Below are positions 8,096 to 16,570 of a stretch of 64,000 nt of DNA, one piece after another. How positions within the stretch are numbered: position 1 is the stretch's first letter; every line of letters starts with the position of its first letter. Source of the stretch: DHVE2 group archaeon (GTDB lineage: Archaea > Thermoplasmatota > Thermoplasmata > Thermoplasmatales > Aciduliprofundaceae); the NCBI GenBank assembly GCA_027023265.1, contig JALVVV010000054.1, positions 26,016 to 90,015 of the forward strand. The letters are read 5' to 3'. The notes beneath the pieces are model-generated. The model worked only from the letters and a program-made list of their open reading frames with translations. It searched no databases and was not told the origin of the DNA. A program made the translations under genes and the position numbers.

Positions 8096-8949
8096 ATATC
8101 TACCACTATTTCATAGGCATTTAAGAATGTCCTTAAAGCATCTTTCCAGTTGGGTAAGTTCAATCCAATTTTTTCCAATTTCGCATTTTCAAGGGCAGAG
8201 AAAGCAGGTCTTTGAGCTAAGCGATTTAAATCATAGGAAGTAATTGGTTCCAAGGGAATGCTGCAGTTTATTATCTTTAAAATCTCCTTTGCAAACTCAA
8301 ACCACGTGCAGTATCCGGAGTTTGTCATGTGATACACGCCATACCCTGGTTTAAGTTCAATGAGTTTCTTCAGTGTTTTTGCCACGTCTACAGTGTATGT
8401 TGGACTCATTGTTTGGTCGTTTACTATTTTTAGTGGCTCTTTCCTTTTTGCTTTATCTATAATCCATTCTACAAAATTTCCTCCTTTTCCTCGAGCACCA
8501 CCTCTTCCATAAAGACTTGCAACCCTTATTATATAATATTTTTTTGAATAATTCTGTGTGAAAATTTCACCTGCATATTTACTAAGTCCGTAAACATTAA
8601 TGGGATTAGGTAAATCCGCTTCCGTATAGGGCACACCTTTTCTTCCATCAAACACATAATCCGTGCTAATATAAACATTAACTGCATCAATTTCACTTGC
8701 AATTTTTGCAACATTTAAAGCACCAATTGAATTAACCGTAAACGCCTTTTCAGGATAATTTTCTGCATCATCGACCCTCACATAAGCAGCGGTATTGATA
8801 ATCACATCAGGATTTATTTTTTTCAGTATTTTCAAACTTTCAAATTTGGTTACATCCACATCTTCATGAGTGAGGGGGACGGCATTCTCAAAAGTGTCAA
8901 CAAGGGCGCTCCCAAGCTGTCCGTTTGCACCGATTATCGCTATTTGCAT
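8092..8949 (-). CDS. rmlD: dTDP-4-dehydrorhamnose reductase
   Basis: 285 residues. Final step of dTDP-L-rhamnose synthesis: NAD(P)H-dependent reduction of dTDP-4-keto-rhamnose. The Rossmann motif IGANGQLGSAL is at the N-terminus; the short-chain dehydrogenase catalytic pair is in YGLSKYAGE (YxxxK), with STDYVFDGRKG before it and the RVASLYGRGG segment after. Usual family length is 280 to 300. It lies between rmlC and the family 2 glycosyltransferase in one transcript. Confidence 0.95.
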   Translation of the reverse strand: MQIAIIGANGQLGSALVDTFENAVPLTHEDVDVTKFESLKILKKINPDVIINTAAYVRVDDAENYPEKAFTVNSIGALNVAKIASEIDAVNVYISTDYVFDGRKGVPYTEADLPNPINVYGLSKYAGEIFTQNYSKKYYIIRVASLYGRGGARGKGGNFVEWIIDKAKRKEPLKIVNDQTMSPTYTVDVAKTLKKLIELKPGYGVYHMTNSGYCTWFEFAKEILKIINCSIPLEPITSYDLNRLAQRPAFSALENAKLEKIGLNLPNWKDALRTFLNAYEIVVDI

Positions 8950-8955
8950 TTAGTA

Positions 8956-9516
8956 TCACCCAAACAACTGGTTGTTTTCTTTTAACTCTTTTATATTTGG
9001 CCATTTTTTATCTTTATCGGAGACGAGGGGATTATCAATAGGCCAAGCGATATTCACCTCTGGATCGTTGTAAATCAGACCCCCTTCATGATCTGGCGCG
9101 TAAATATTGTCCACTTTATAAACCACGTCCGCATATTCACTTAGAACAAGGAATCCGTGAGCGAAGCCCCGAGGGATATACAGTTGGTATTTGTTAAACT
9201 CTGATAATATTGCACCCACATATTTTCCGAAGGTGGATGATGAAAGCCTAAGATCCACCGCCACATCGTAAATAACACCCCGAACACAGCGCACAATTTT
9301 TGCCTGCGCATACGGCTCTTTTTGAAAGTGCAATCCCCGTAATACTCCGTGTTTGGATCTGGATTGGTTATCTTGAACAAACTCACCAAATATTCCTGCA
9401 TTCTCAAAAACTTCTTTTTTGTATGTTTCCATGAAAAATCCCCGGGAATCTTCGAAAACCCGAGGTTTTATCAAAATCACATCTGGAATTTCTAATTTTT
9501 TAAATTCGAAGGGCAT
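8956..9516 (-). CDS. rmlC: dTDP-4-dehydrorhamnose 3,5-epimerase
   Basis: 186 residues from ATG 9516, which has GAGGTGG upstream; a start at 9537 would be longer but overlaps rmlB and lacks a ribosome site. Cupin-fold epimerase. Visible signatures are DSRGFFMETYKK, DNQSRSKHGVLRGLHFQ (with the catalytic histidine), VRGVIYDVAVDLR and YIPRGFAHGFLVLS. It converts dTDP-4-keto-6-deoxyglucose to the L-lyxo isomer between RmlB and RmlD. Confidence 0.95.
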   Translation of the reverse strand: MPFEFKKLEIPDVILIKPRVFEDSRGFFMETYKKEVFENAGIFGEFVQDNQSRSKHGVLRGLHFQKEPYAQAKIVRCVRGVIYDVAVDLRLSSSTFGKYVGAILSEFNKYQLYIPRGFAHGFLVLSEYADVVYKVDNIYAPDHEGGLIYNDPEVNIAWPIDNPLVSDKDKKWPNIKELKENNQLFG

Positions 9517-9518
9517 GT

Positions 9519-10523
9519 TTACCACCTCAATTTCCAAGGTGTTTTACTGAGAACTTTCTCATCTACAAGTTTTTCCCACCACTGTTTATTTTCCATGTAC
9601 CATTTAACCGTTTTTTCAATTCCCGTGTTAAAATCATATTTTGGTTTCCAACCCAAGTGCTCTTTGAGCTTGGAGGAATCTATGCTGTATCTAATGTCAT
9701 GACCTGGTCTGTCTTCCACAAATTCAATCAAGTTCTCATCTTTGTCCAGTATTTTTAGAATTGTTTTAACGATTTCTATATTTGTTTTTTCCTCTCCTGC
9801 AGAGATGTTGTATATCTCTCTTTTTTCCCCCTTTTCTAACACTTTTTCTATTGCTTCGCAATGGTCTAGGACGAAAAGCCAATCTCTTTTGTTTTCACCT
9901 GTACCGTAAACGGGTATTTTCATACCCATTGATGCCCTAATAATTGTTTTTGGAATTAGCTTTTCTGGGAACTGGTAAGGGCCGTAATTGTTTGTGCATC
10001 GGGTTATGGAGACATCTAAATTATACGTCCTTGCATACCCCAGCACAAGAACATCCCCTGCAGCCTTGCTTGCAGAATACGGGGAGGAAGGCATTAATCG
10101 ATCTTCCTCGGTGAATGACCCATAGAGAATATCTCCGTACACCTCGTCTGTGCTTATGTGGACAAATCTGGTTTTAGGATTCACTTTTCTTATTGCTTCA
10201 AGAAGGGTTTTCACAGAGAAAATATTGTTGTCGACAAACTCTGAAGGATTTGAGATGCTTCTGTCCACATGGGATTCCGCCGCAAAATTAATTACCGCGT
10301 CCACATCTTTAATAACATTCTTCACTGTTTCAAAATCGCACACATCTCCTTTTATGAACTCATAATGCGGATTATCTTTCAAATCTTTAAGGTTGTCTAA
10401 ATTTGAGCCATATCCGAGCTTATCGATGTTTATTATTTTCAGATCATCATGTTTTTTTAACATATATTTGATGAAATTGCTTCCTATGAACCCTGCGCCG
10501 CCAGTGACTAACATTGTTTTCAT
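9519..10523 (-). CDS. rmlB: dTDP-glucose 4,6-dehydratase
   Basis: 334 residues. Extended short-chain dehydrogenase that makes dTDP-4-keto-6-deoxyglucose. It has the NAD motif VTGGAGFIGSNF, NFAAESHVDRSI, HISTDEVYGDI, the catalytic YSASKAAGD (YxxxK), and TNNYGPYQFPEKLIP. First gene of the minus-strand rmlBCD-glycosyltransferase transcript; ATG 10523 follows GAGGTG. It is divergent from rmlA. Confidence 0.96.
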   Translation of the reverse strand: MKTMLVTGGAGFIGSNFIKYMLKKHDDLKIINIDKLGYGSNLDNLKDLKDNPHYEFIKGDVCDFETVKNVIKDVDAVINFAAESHVDRSISNPSEFVDNNIFSVKTLLEAIRKVNPKTRFVHISTDEVYGDILYGSFTEEDRLMPSSPYSASKAAGDVLVLGYARTYNLDVSITRCTNNYGPYQFPEKLIPKTIIRASMGMKIPVYGTGENKRDWLFVLDHCEAIEKVLEKGEKREIYNISAGEEKTNIEIVKTILKILDKDENLIEFVEDRPGHDIRYSIDSSKLKEHLGWKPKYDFNTGIEKTVKWYMENKQWWEKLVDEKVLSKTPWKLRW

Positions 10524-10555
10524 TCGAACACCTCTTTTGCAGTATATTCGTAAAC

Positions 10556-10563
10556 TATTAATA
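10556..10563. promoter_or_regulatory. Shared palindromic TATA-like element between rmlA and rmlB
   Basis: TATTAATA is its own reverse complement. Its centre is 26 to 27 bases before the rmlA ATG (10586), giving a leaderless rmlA transcript, and about 36 bases from the rmlB ATG (10523), which would give a short leader holding GAGGTG. One element could therefore serve both directions. A second AT-rich site, GTATATTC at 10542-10549, is an alternative for rmlB. Confidence 0.45.
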
Positions 10564-10585
10564 CATTTTTCTCATAAAAGTAATA

Positions 10586-11461
10586 ATGAAAGCAATATTG
10601 ATGGCTGGAGGAAGCGGCACGAGATTGTATCCCATCACCCTTGCTGTGAACAAACACCTTTTACCTATATATGACAAACCGATGATATATTATTCTCTCT
10701 CTATACCTATGTTGGCTGGAATTCGGGAAATACTTGTAATATCTGATGAAGAAAGTCTTAAGACATACAAGAAACTCTTTAAAGATGGGACGCAATGGGG
10801 CATTAGAATAGAATATGCTTCGCAGAATTCACCGCGAGGAATTGCGGAGGGATTAATAATAGGAGAAGAGTTTTTAGATGGAGATTCGGTCTGTTTGGTG
10901 TTGGGGGATAATATTTTGTATGGTCATGATTTACAAAATCAGTTGAAAAAAGCAAGGGAAAAAGCAGAAAAAGGAGGAGCGGTGGTTATGGGGTACATGG
11001 TAAAAGATCCAGAGAGATATGGAGTCTTAGAATTTGATGAATCTGGAAGACCCACAAGGATAATAGAAAAACCAAAAAATCCACCCTCTAATTATGCTGT
11101 CATAGGTGTGTATTTCTACGACTCCGAAGCACCGGATATAGCTAAAAAAATAAAGCCCTCGTGGAGAAACGAACTCGAGATCACAGATGTAAATAATGAA
11201 TATTTGAAGCGTGGAAAACTGGATGTTATAAAGTTGGGTCGCGGATACGCGTGGCTGGACACGGGTACGTACGAAAGTTTGCTTGATGCTGGAATGTTCG
11301 TTAAAGCGGTGGAAGAGAGAATGGGCATGATGATTAGTTCCCCAGAAGAAATAGCCTATCGAATGAAATATATAAATAAAGAAAAACTTAAGTTATTGAG
11401 GGAATATTTAAATAATACTTCTTATGGAGAATATTTATTAAAAGTATATAACACTAAATAG
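10586..11461 (+). CDS. rmlA: Glucose-1-phosphate thymidylyltransferase
   Basis: 291 residues, typical length. First step of dTDP-rhamnose synthesis: glucose-1-phosphate plus dTTP to dTDP-glucose. The nucleotidyltransferase signature MAGGSGTRLYPIT is at the N-terminus, followed by NKHLLPIYDKPMIYY, LVLGDNILYGHDL (metal-binding Asp), GVLEFDESGRPTRIIEKP and LDTGTYESLLDA. Transcribed alone, away from rmlBCD; the ATG at 10586 fits leaderless initiation. Confidence 0.96.
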   Translation: MKAILMAGGSGTRLYPITLAVNKHLLPIYDKPMIYYSLSIPMLAGIREILVISDEESLKTYKKLFKDGTQWGIRIEYASQNSPRGIAEGLIIGEEFLDGDSVCLVLGDNILYGHDLQNQLKKAREKAEKGGAVVMGYMVKDPERYGVLEFDESGRPTRIIEKPKNPPSNYAVIGVYFYDSEAPDIAKKIKPSWRNELEITDVNNEYLKRGKLDVIKLGRGYAWLDTGTYESLLDAGMFVKAVEERMGMMISSPEEIAYRMKYINKEKLKLLREYLNNTSYGEYLLKVYNTK

Positions 11462-11586
11462 TAGTAATTGTTGTAAATAATAACATTATATATATGGTAA
11501 TCGTTTAGTTGATGTTTGTTATTTTTAAAGAATCCTCCATTGCAGCAGGGGAAAATATAATAAAACCAAATTACATGGGGCAACCA

Positions 11587-12225
11587 ATGGCGGACATAAT
11601 AGAGGGAGTAAAACCCACTCGCATGCAGCTTCTTGAGATTCGGAAGAAGAGAAAACTGGCAGAAAACGGCCACAAGTTGCTAAGCGAAAAGAGAGATGCA
11701 TTGATTTCTGAATTTTTCAAAATTATAGATGTTCGCAATTCACTCAGAAAGAAGGTCGAAAGTTCATTAAAAGAGGCTTTTTCTGATTTAATTGATGCGG
11801 AAATGATAATGGGCAGGACTTCTGTTGTGGATGTTGCCCGGCAGATGGAACCTATGGACGAAGTGAAAACCACTACTATGAATATAATGGGTGTGCTCAC
11901 CCCTCAAATGGAAATGTTTTCAGATAAAAACCAGCTTGAGTACGGATTTTTGCATACCTCGGCAAAATTAGATGTGGCAACTCTGAAATTCAGGGATATT
12001 ATGAGAGACATAGTAAAACTGGCAGAAGTGGAAGGCACAATAGAAGACCTTGCAAGGGAAATAGAAAAAACAAAGCGCAGGGTAAATGCCCTGGAGCATA
12101 TCTTTATTCCAAGGTTTAAAGCCACTGAGAAGTACATAGAGCTTGTTTTAGATGAGAGGGAACGCGAGGATTTCTTCAGGAGGAAGAGAATAAAAAGTAT
12201 CCTGGCGGCGAGAAACAATGCTTAA
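11587..12225 (+). CDS. atpD: A-type ATP synthase subunit D
   Basis: 212 residues from ATG 11587. The N-terminus (MADIIEGVKPTRMQLLEIRKK) matches the family; the rest is long coiled coil with the typical second half MMNIMGV-like, EKTKRRVNALEHIFIPR and ELVLDERERE segments. Subunit D is the central rotor stalk linking the A3B3 head to the membrane ring. A TATA-like box AAATATAA at 11553-11560 lies 30 bases before this ATG; an earlier in-frame TTG (11509) precedes that box and is unlikely. No other ATPase subunit is nearby, so this subunit is encoded apart from the main operon. Confidence 0.95.
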   Translation: MADIIEGVKPTRMQLLEIRKKRKLAENGHKLLSEKRDALISEFFKIIDVRNSLRKKVESSLKEAFSDLIDAEMIMGRTSVVDVARQMEPMDEVKTTTMNIMGVLTPQMEMFSDKNQLEYGFLHTSAKLDVATLKFRDIMRDIVKLAEVEGTIEDLAREIEKTKRRVNALEHIFIPRFKATEKYIELVLDEREREDFFRRKRIKSILAARNNA

Positions 12226-12382
12226 ATCCATACTGAAACCACCGTCAAATTATGATATAGATGTAAAACGAAGGGTGAAGATATACCGCTTACTCCTATA
12301 CTCGCAGATTGCAGCTACTATTCTCATGGTGGTGGGCTTTATATTTTTCATATTAATTGTTGCCAAAATCATTGAGATTTAG
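12218..12382 (+). CDS. Small single-span membrane protein overlapping atpD
   Basis: A 54-residue reading frame begins at ATG 12218, eight bases inside the end of atpD, and ends at TAG 12380-12382. It starts MLKSILKPPSNYDID, has a basic stretch (VKRRVKIYR), then one strong hydrophobic helix (about residues 29-50) and ends AKIIEI. The N-terminus should stay in the cytoplasm. The overlap and clean charge-then-helix pattern make a real gene likely. I do not recognise a family; a small ATPase-associated or assembly role is only a guess from position. Confidence 0.55.
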   Translation: MLKSILKPPSNYDIDVKRRVKIYRLLLYSQIAATILMVVGFIFFILIVAKIIEI

Positions 12383-12421
12383 GTAGAAATGTTTTTATCG
12401 TAGCGAAATTTCAGGCAAACT

Positions 12422-12826
12422 ATGAGTATGAAGGTAACAATGAGGCATATTGAAGGTATGAGATTTATTGGTGAGACAGATACACACTCAATCGTTTTAG
12501 AATCGGATTATTTAAATGTGCAAAAGGCTGTGGCGCCTATGGAGGCATTTCTTCTCTCCCTTGGAGGCTGCACAGGCATGGATGTTGTTGCAATTCTGAT
12601 GAAGATGAAGCAACCTCCAAAAAAATTCAGGATTGAGATCGAAGGAGAGAGGGCACAAGAGCACCCTAAAGTGTACACCAAAGTCTATATTAAATACTAT
12701 CTCGAAGGTGTGGAGTACGAAAAAGCGAAAAAAGCGGTGGAGCTTTCGCAAAATCGCTACTGCCCGGTAAGTGCCATGCTACGCCGCAGTGGATGCGAGA
12801 TTGAATACGAAGTAATCGTGGATTAA
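12422..12826 (+). CDS. OsmC/Ohr-family thiol peroxidase-like protein
   Basis: 134 residues. OsmC-fold proteins reduce organic hydroperoxides with a pair of cysteines. Both are present: Cys50 in LSLGGCTGMDV and Cys113 in NRYCPVSAML. A TATA-like TTTTTAT at 12392-12398 is centred 27 bases before ATG 12422, so the transcript should be leaderless. The gene's end overlaps the end of a small convergent gene. A second OsmC protein (20517-20921) lacks the second cysteine. Confidence 0.9.
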   Translation: MSMKVTMRHIEGMRFIGETDTHSIVLESDYLNVQKAVAPMEAFLLSLGGCTGMDVVAILMKMKQPPKKFRIEIEGERAQEHPKVYTKVYIKYYLEGVEYEKAKKAVELSQNRYCPVSAMLRRSGCEIEYEVIVD

Positions 12827-12972
12827 GTATCCATCAAAGTTAGCATTGCCCTTGCCATTGCAATCTTGGAGTCCCCATTCAGAAGCAAAAATGCACGTGC
12901 CATGGCTAACAATTCATTTTTTTGCCCCTCATCGATTATTTCAAATTGAGATACTTCAATAGCACTCATCAT
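12823..12972 (-). CDS. Small hypothetical protein
   Basis: A 49-residue frame from ATG 12972, beginning MMSAIEVSQFEIIDEG and ending in an amphipathic helix (LLAMARAFLLLNG, KIAMARAMLTL). The frame stays open back to 13074, but a TATA-like TATTTTAAAA at 12991-13000 lies 24 to 27 bases before the tandem ATGs at 12972/12969, favouring the short form. The two similar AMARA helices suggest an internal repeat. Function unknown. It is convergent with, and overlaps by four bases, the OsmC gene. Confidence 0.45.
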   Translation of the reverse strand: MMSAIEVSQFEIIDEGQKNELLAMARAFLLLNGDSKIAMARAMLTLMDT

Positions 12973-13185
12973 AGTTATTCCTCTCAACCATATTTTAAAA
13001 ATGCTCCGTGGTAATAATCTCTGGAGATTTTCAAAGTTAAGAATGAGCCCCTCAGCCCGCCCGTCTCTCATCACCGTCAGCTAAGGCTGAACTCATCATC
13101 GGGGCATGGGGTTATGCATGCGCACATACTTATTTTTTGGGAATGATTTTGTAAATGTTTAATAAATGGATTCCATGTAAGGGTG

Positions 13186-13929
13186 ATGCTTGAAATTTCA
13201 AATCTTACCGTGAAATACGGAGACTTTATTGCAGTTAATGGAATAAGTTTTGAGGTTAAAGATGGAGAAATTTTCGGGCTTCTTGGCCCAAACGGTGCTG
13301 GCAAAAGCTCCACCTTAAAATCAATAATGAGATTGGTAGAGGTTCAGGGAAAAATCAAGCTTTTTGGCAGGAGTATTGGAGTTAAAGAAATGAACGACAT
13401 CGGGTATGTGCCGGAGGAATTTATGCTCATAGATTCACTAACGCCCATGGAGTTCTTTGAATTTATTGCTTCAGTTCGCAGGATTAAAAGAGACAATCTG
13501 GAGAGGCTTAACAGGCTCATTTACGGTTTTGGCATAGAAAACCATGTGAATAAGCCCATTGCAACTCTTTCCATGGGTACCAAGCAAAAGGTCCAGATTA
13601 TTGCAGCGCTCATGCACAATCCTCCTTTTTTGATTATGGACGAGCCTCTCAACGGTCTCGATGCGAAATCCACCAGAATTCTCAAAGAGCTTCTCAGGTT
13701 AAACGTTGAGAAAAATGGGGCGGTTCTTTTTTCCACTCATATAATGGAAATCGCTGAGGAACTCTGTGATAGAATTGCAGTGATTAATCGGGGAAAAATA
13801 GTTGCAGTGGGAACGATAGATGACCTAAGGGCAAAAGCCAAAACGGAGGGTACTCTTGAGGACATATTCCTGAAGCTAACTGGAGAGGAAGAGAGCGTTA
13901 GAGGGGTCGTAAATGCGCTTTCCAGGTGA
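13186..13929 (+). CDS. ABC transporter ATP-binding protein (ABC-2 export type)
   Basis: 247 residues from ATG 13186 (a GTG lies three bases earlier). Complete ATPase: Walker A GPNGAGKSS near residue 40, Q-loop region YVPEEF, signature LSMGTKQK, Walker B FLIMDEP, D-loop LNGLDAKS and the switch histidine in FSTHIME. The C-terminus has the short extension common in exporters (GTLEDIFLKLTG). It overlaps the permease gene by 17 bases, so the pair forms one exporter. Substrate cannot be told from sequence. Confidence 0.93.
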   Translation: MLEISNLTVKYGDFIAVNGISFEVKDGEIFGLLGPNGAGKSSTLKSIMRLVEVQGKIKLFGRSIGVKEMNDIGYVPEEFMLIDSLTPMEFFEFIASVRRIKRDNLERLNRLIYGFGIENHVNKPIATLSMGTKQKVQIIAALMHNPPFLIMDEPLNGLDAKSTRILKELLRLNVEKNGAVLFSTHIMEIAEELCDRIAVINRGKIVAVGTIDDLRAKAKTEGTLEDIFLKLTGEEESVRGVVNALSR

Positions 13930-15394
13930 ATTGTGGAAGCTTTCGGGCATATTCTACCAGGAGCTGTCTTTCAAATCTCTGCTTGACATGAGGAGACCAA
14001 ATGCCAGCGAGCTTACGGTAAGAAGAATACTCTCAAAATCAAAGATTTCAATGACAATGAATAAGATATTTCTATCTCTGGTGTTTTTATTATCGGGAAT
14101 ATACGCAGTTTCCGAGAACACGATTATATCATATAGCACCTATTTTTTAATGCTCACCTTCATGTTTTCACTCTTTTTTCTCCAATCTGTAACTTATTTT
14201 TTTCAGATTAATTTTGATTTTCTAAAAACTCTGCCAATGACCAGGAAAAACCGTGAGAGAGTGATATTTTTAACGTTTATACGAATTTTTGATATACCTC
14301 TGGTAACTAATATCATAGCAGTGCCACTGGTGGTACTTTTGGGTCCGGGGGCTTTTGCGGCTATGGCATCTGCTTTAGGAGTGCTCACCGCGGAGGCTTT
14401 TTCCATTTCAATAGTCACATATTTCTCCAGGTTGTTTTATCAAAAGCTTGCCTCTCCCACAAGGGGATGGAAATCAGCTATGCGTTTTGTTTTTATAGTC
14501 ATATGGGGAACGGCCTTTTTCATGCTCTACGCGATAATGATGTGGATGCCCATAATCTTGCACATGCTTAGAAAATACGATTATTTTATGCACGAATATA
14601 AATTTGTACTCACAATGCTCTTCCCATTTAATATTTCTTATTTAATGCTCTCACCAGACATATTTTCACTTATATCATCTCTTTTTTTCCTTTTCTTAGG
14701 ATACCTTTCAATTCGCTGGGTAATGCGTGTGATCGGCAAGAGAGTTATCATAATTTATGGGTCTGAAAAAGATATGGTAATTAAGGTTAGAAAACCTGTT
14801 ACTGCAATGGTATTGAAAGATTTTAGACTCACAACGAGAAATCCCGGACTTGCCATGTTGCTCCTGTTGCCGGTATTTGAAGCGGTTTTGCTGGAAAGCA
14901 TGAACGTTACAGGATTAGGATTGATGGGAGTTTTGGTAACATTCACCATAATCTACCTTTATTCAATTTACGGATACGAAAATAGGAAATTGTTGAGAGT
15001 TTTGCCAGTCTCTAAATTTGAGACATATTTCGAGAAGTCCATTTTGGCTTTCTTCGTGTACATTATAACATTGATAATTTGCATTGTCTATTCTTTTATA
15101 AGAGGCTCACCGCTGAACTATTTGCATTATGCACTGCTCACTATGGGGGTATTTGCCTCATGTATGGTCGTGATGTACATGGGGGATACCTTGGGATTAA
15201 GGCCAAGTGCAGGTATGAGCGCTCTTGGATTTTTAGTGCTCATAATAGTAGCAAATACCATTTCTTTAATTCCCATAGCACTAACCATATTGTTGCCTGG
15301 TTCTTCTGGCGTTTTTATTTCCGCAGGAGTGGCAACAATTATCTTAGCAATCACGTGGTATCTTGTAAAGAAGCTAAGTGATAGAAAATTATGA
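13913..15394 (+). CDS. ABC-2 type permease, large (about 12 membrane spans)
   Basis: 493 residues, roughly twice the size of a simple ABC-2 permease, with about 12 hydrophobic segments in two sets separated by a basic loop (GKRVIIIYGSEKDMVIKVRK, about residues 278-297). The N-terminal 40 residues are soluble. It overlaps the ATP-binding protein and must be its membrane partner; its size suggests two permease-like halves in one chain, though the halves look poorly conserved. Likely exports a lipid, peptide or drug-like molecule; no specific substrate is supported. Confidence 0.85.
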   Translation: MRFPGELWKLSGIFYQELSFKSLLDMRRPNASELTVRRILSKSKISMTMNKIFLSLVFLLSGIYAVSENTIISYSTYFLMLTFMFSLFFLQSVTYFFQINFDFLKTLPMTRKNRERVIFLTFIRIFDIPLVTNIIAVPLVVLLGPGAFAAMASALGVLTAEAFSISIVTYFSRLFYQKLASPTRGWKSAMRFVFIVIWGTAFFMLYAIMMWMPIILHMLRKYDYFMHEYKFVLTMLFPFNISYLMLSPDIFSLISSLFFLFLGYLSIRWVMRVIGKRVIIIYGSEKDMVIKVRKPVTAMVLKDFRLTTRNPGLAMLLLLPVFEAVLLESMNVTGLGLMGVLVTFTIIYLYSIYGYENRKLLRVLPVSKFETYFEKSILAFFVYIITLIICIVYSFIRGSPLNYLHYALLTMGVFASCMVVMYMGDTLGLRPSAGMSALGFLVLIIVANTISLIPIALTILLPGSSGVFISAGVATIILAITWYLVKKLSDRKL

Positions 15395-15398
15395 TATG

Positions 15399-15406
15399 TT
15401 TAAATA
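15399..15406 (+). promoter_or_regulatory. TATA-like box for diphthine synthase
   Basis: TTTAAATA is centred 24 to 25 bases before ATG 15427, consistent with a leaderless transcript independent of the ABC operon. Confidence 0.4.
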
Positions 15407-15426
15407 TGTACTGTAAATAAGCCCTT

Positions 15427-16191
15427 ATGCTCACTTTCGTAGGCTTGGGTCTTTACGATGCGAACGACATAACAATCAGGGGAAAAAAGGCAATTGAAGA
15501 GGCGGATGTGGTTTTTGCCGAGTTTTACACTTCTAAATTGATAGGCATGAGCGTAGATGAGTTAGAAAGAGCTATTAGGAGAGAGATAAAAGTGCTGTCC
15601 CGGGAGGAAGTGGAAGACGGAAAGCGCATAATTGAAGAAGCAGCTGGCAAAAAAGTCGTGCTGTTGGTTGCGGGAGACCCGATGATAGCCACAACTCATG
15701 TCTCTCTTAGAATCATGGCGGAAGAAAGGGGAATAAAAACAAAAATAGTGCACAACGCATCAATAATTAGTGCTGCACCCGGTCTTCTTGGCCTTCAAAA
15801 CTACAAATTTGGAAGAACGGTATCACTTCCTTTTCCACAGGAGAATTATTTTCCCACCAGTGCTTACGATTTCATATACGAGAATTATTCAAGGGGATTG
15901 CACACCTTAATTCTCTTAGATATTAACCCAAGACCAATGACTGCAAACGAGGCAATGCAAATCCTGCTGGATATGGAAGAGAAAAAAGGAAAGGGGCTGT
16001 TCAAAGAAGATACGTTAATGGCGGTTATTGCAAGAGCAGGAGCTCCTGATTGCATAGTGAAAGCTGGGTATGTTGAAGATTTATTGAGCTACGATTTTGG
16101 CCCACCCTTGCACTCCCTCGTTCTTCCGGGGAAATTGCATTTTGCAGAAGAGGAAGCGTTGGAAAAGTTAGCCGGCGCACCGAAGATATAA
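15427..16191 (+). CDS. dphB: Diphthine synthase
   Basis: 254 residues, the usual length. A tetrapyrrole-methylase-fold enzyme that methylates the 3-amino-3-carboxypropyl group on the conserved histidine of elongation factor 2, on the way to diphthamide. Characteristic segments are FVGLGLYDANDITIRG, ADVVFAEFYTSKL, VLLVAGDPMIATTH, VHNASIISAAPGLLGLQNYKFG, SLPFPQENYFPTS and HTLILLDI. An archaeal and eukaryotic pathway. It stands alone, convergent with the ArsR-like gene two bases away. Confidence 0.96.
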   Translation: MLTFVGLGLYDANDITIRGKKAIEEADVVFAEFYTSKLIGMSVDELERAIRREIKVLSREEVEDGKRIIEEAAGKKVVLLVAGDPMIATTHVSLRIMAEERGIKTKIVHNASIISAAPGLLGLQNYKFGRTVSLPFPQENYFPTSAYDFIYENYSRGLHTLILLDINPRPMTANEAMQILLDMEEKKGKGLFKEDTLMAVIARAGAPDCIVKAGYVEDLLSYDFGPPLHSLVLPGKLHFAEEEALEKLAGAPKI

Positions 16192-16193
16192 CT

Positions 16194-16466
16194 CTATTTT
16201 TTGCACACTTCCCCGGCAACTTTTTTTCCTAGCTCGGTAAAGCGGTAAATTATGTAATTTTCCCTTCTCTCTCCTTCAATTAGGCCCGCATTTTTCAATA
16301 TGGAAAGATGGTAAGAGAGCTTTGAATACGCGATGTTCACCACGCTCCTTATGAGGCAAACGCATGATTCTTGAACTCGCAGAAGGCATATAATTTTCAA
16401 TCGCAGGAGGTCAGAAAGGGCCTTGAACATCTTCGCGCTTTTTCCGAGTTCTCGTCGAGATGGCAC
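16194..16466 (-). CDS. ArsR-family winged-helix repressor (N-terminally shortened)
   Basis: 90 residues from GTG 16466. ArsR fold: KMFKALSDLLRLKIICLL, then a recognition region AYSKLSYHLSILKNAGLI and wing RRENYIIYRFTELG. Cysteines in QESCVCLIRS sit where ArsR/CadC-type proteins bind metal, and another is near the end (EVCKK). The upstream DNA still encodes the family's usual N-terminal extension but carries a stop and a one-base deletion (see 16467-16552), so the working protein, if any, starts at GTG or is dead. It is divergent from a ferredoxin and a CDF metal exporter, its likely targets. Confidence 0.8.
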   Translation of the reverse strand: MPSRRELGKSAKMFKALSDLLRLKIICLLRVQESCVCLIRSVVNIAYSKLSYHLSILKNAGLIEGERRENYIIYRFTELGKKVAGEVCKK

Positions 16467-16552
16467 ATTTTTCAGTATTTCTTTTAGCCCCCCTTATTTT
16501 CGATTTCCTACGCGATGTCGTCAGGCACGTTCTCGGGCATCTTTTTGACCAT
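16467..16552 (-). pseudogene. Disrupted N-terminal extension of the ArsR gene
   Basis: From ATG 16552 the minus strand reads MVKKMPENVPDDIA, then TAG (16508-16510), then EIENKGG in the same frame, then a run of six G (C at 16488-16493). Adding one G rejoins the ArsR frame as GGLKEILKNVP. Archaeal ArsR relatives often begin with exactly this kind of segment (acidic helix, GG, LKxxLxxVP). So one substitution and one homopolymer deletion separate the old start from the remaining gene. Confidence 0.65.
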
Positions 16553-16570
16553 CGTAATTAAGTAATGGAA

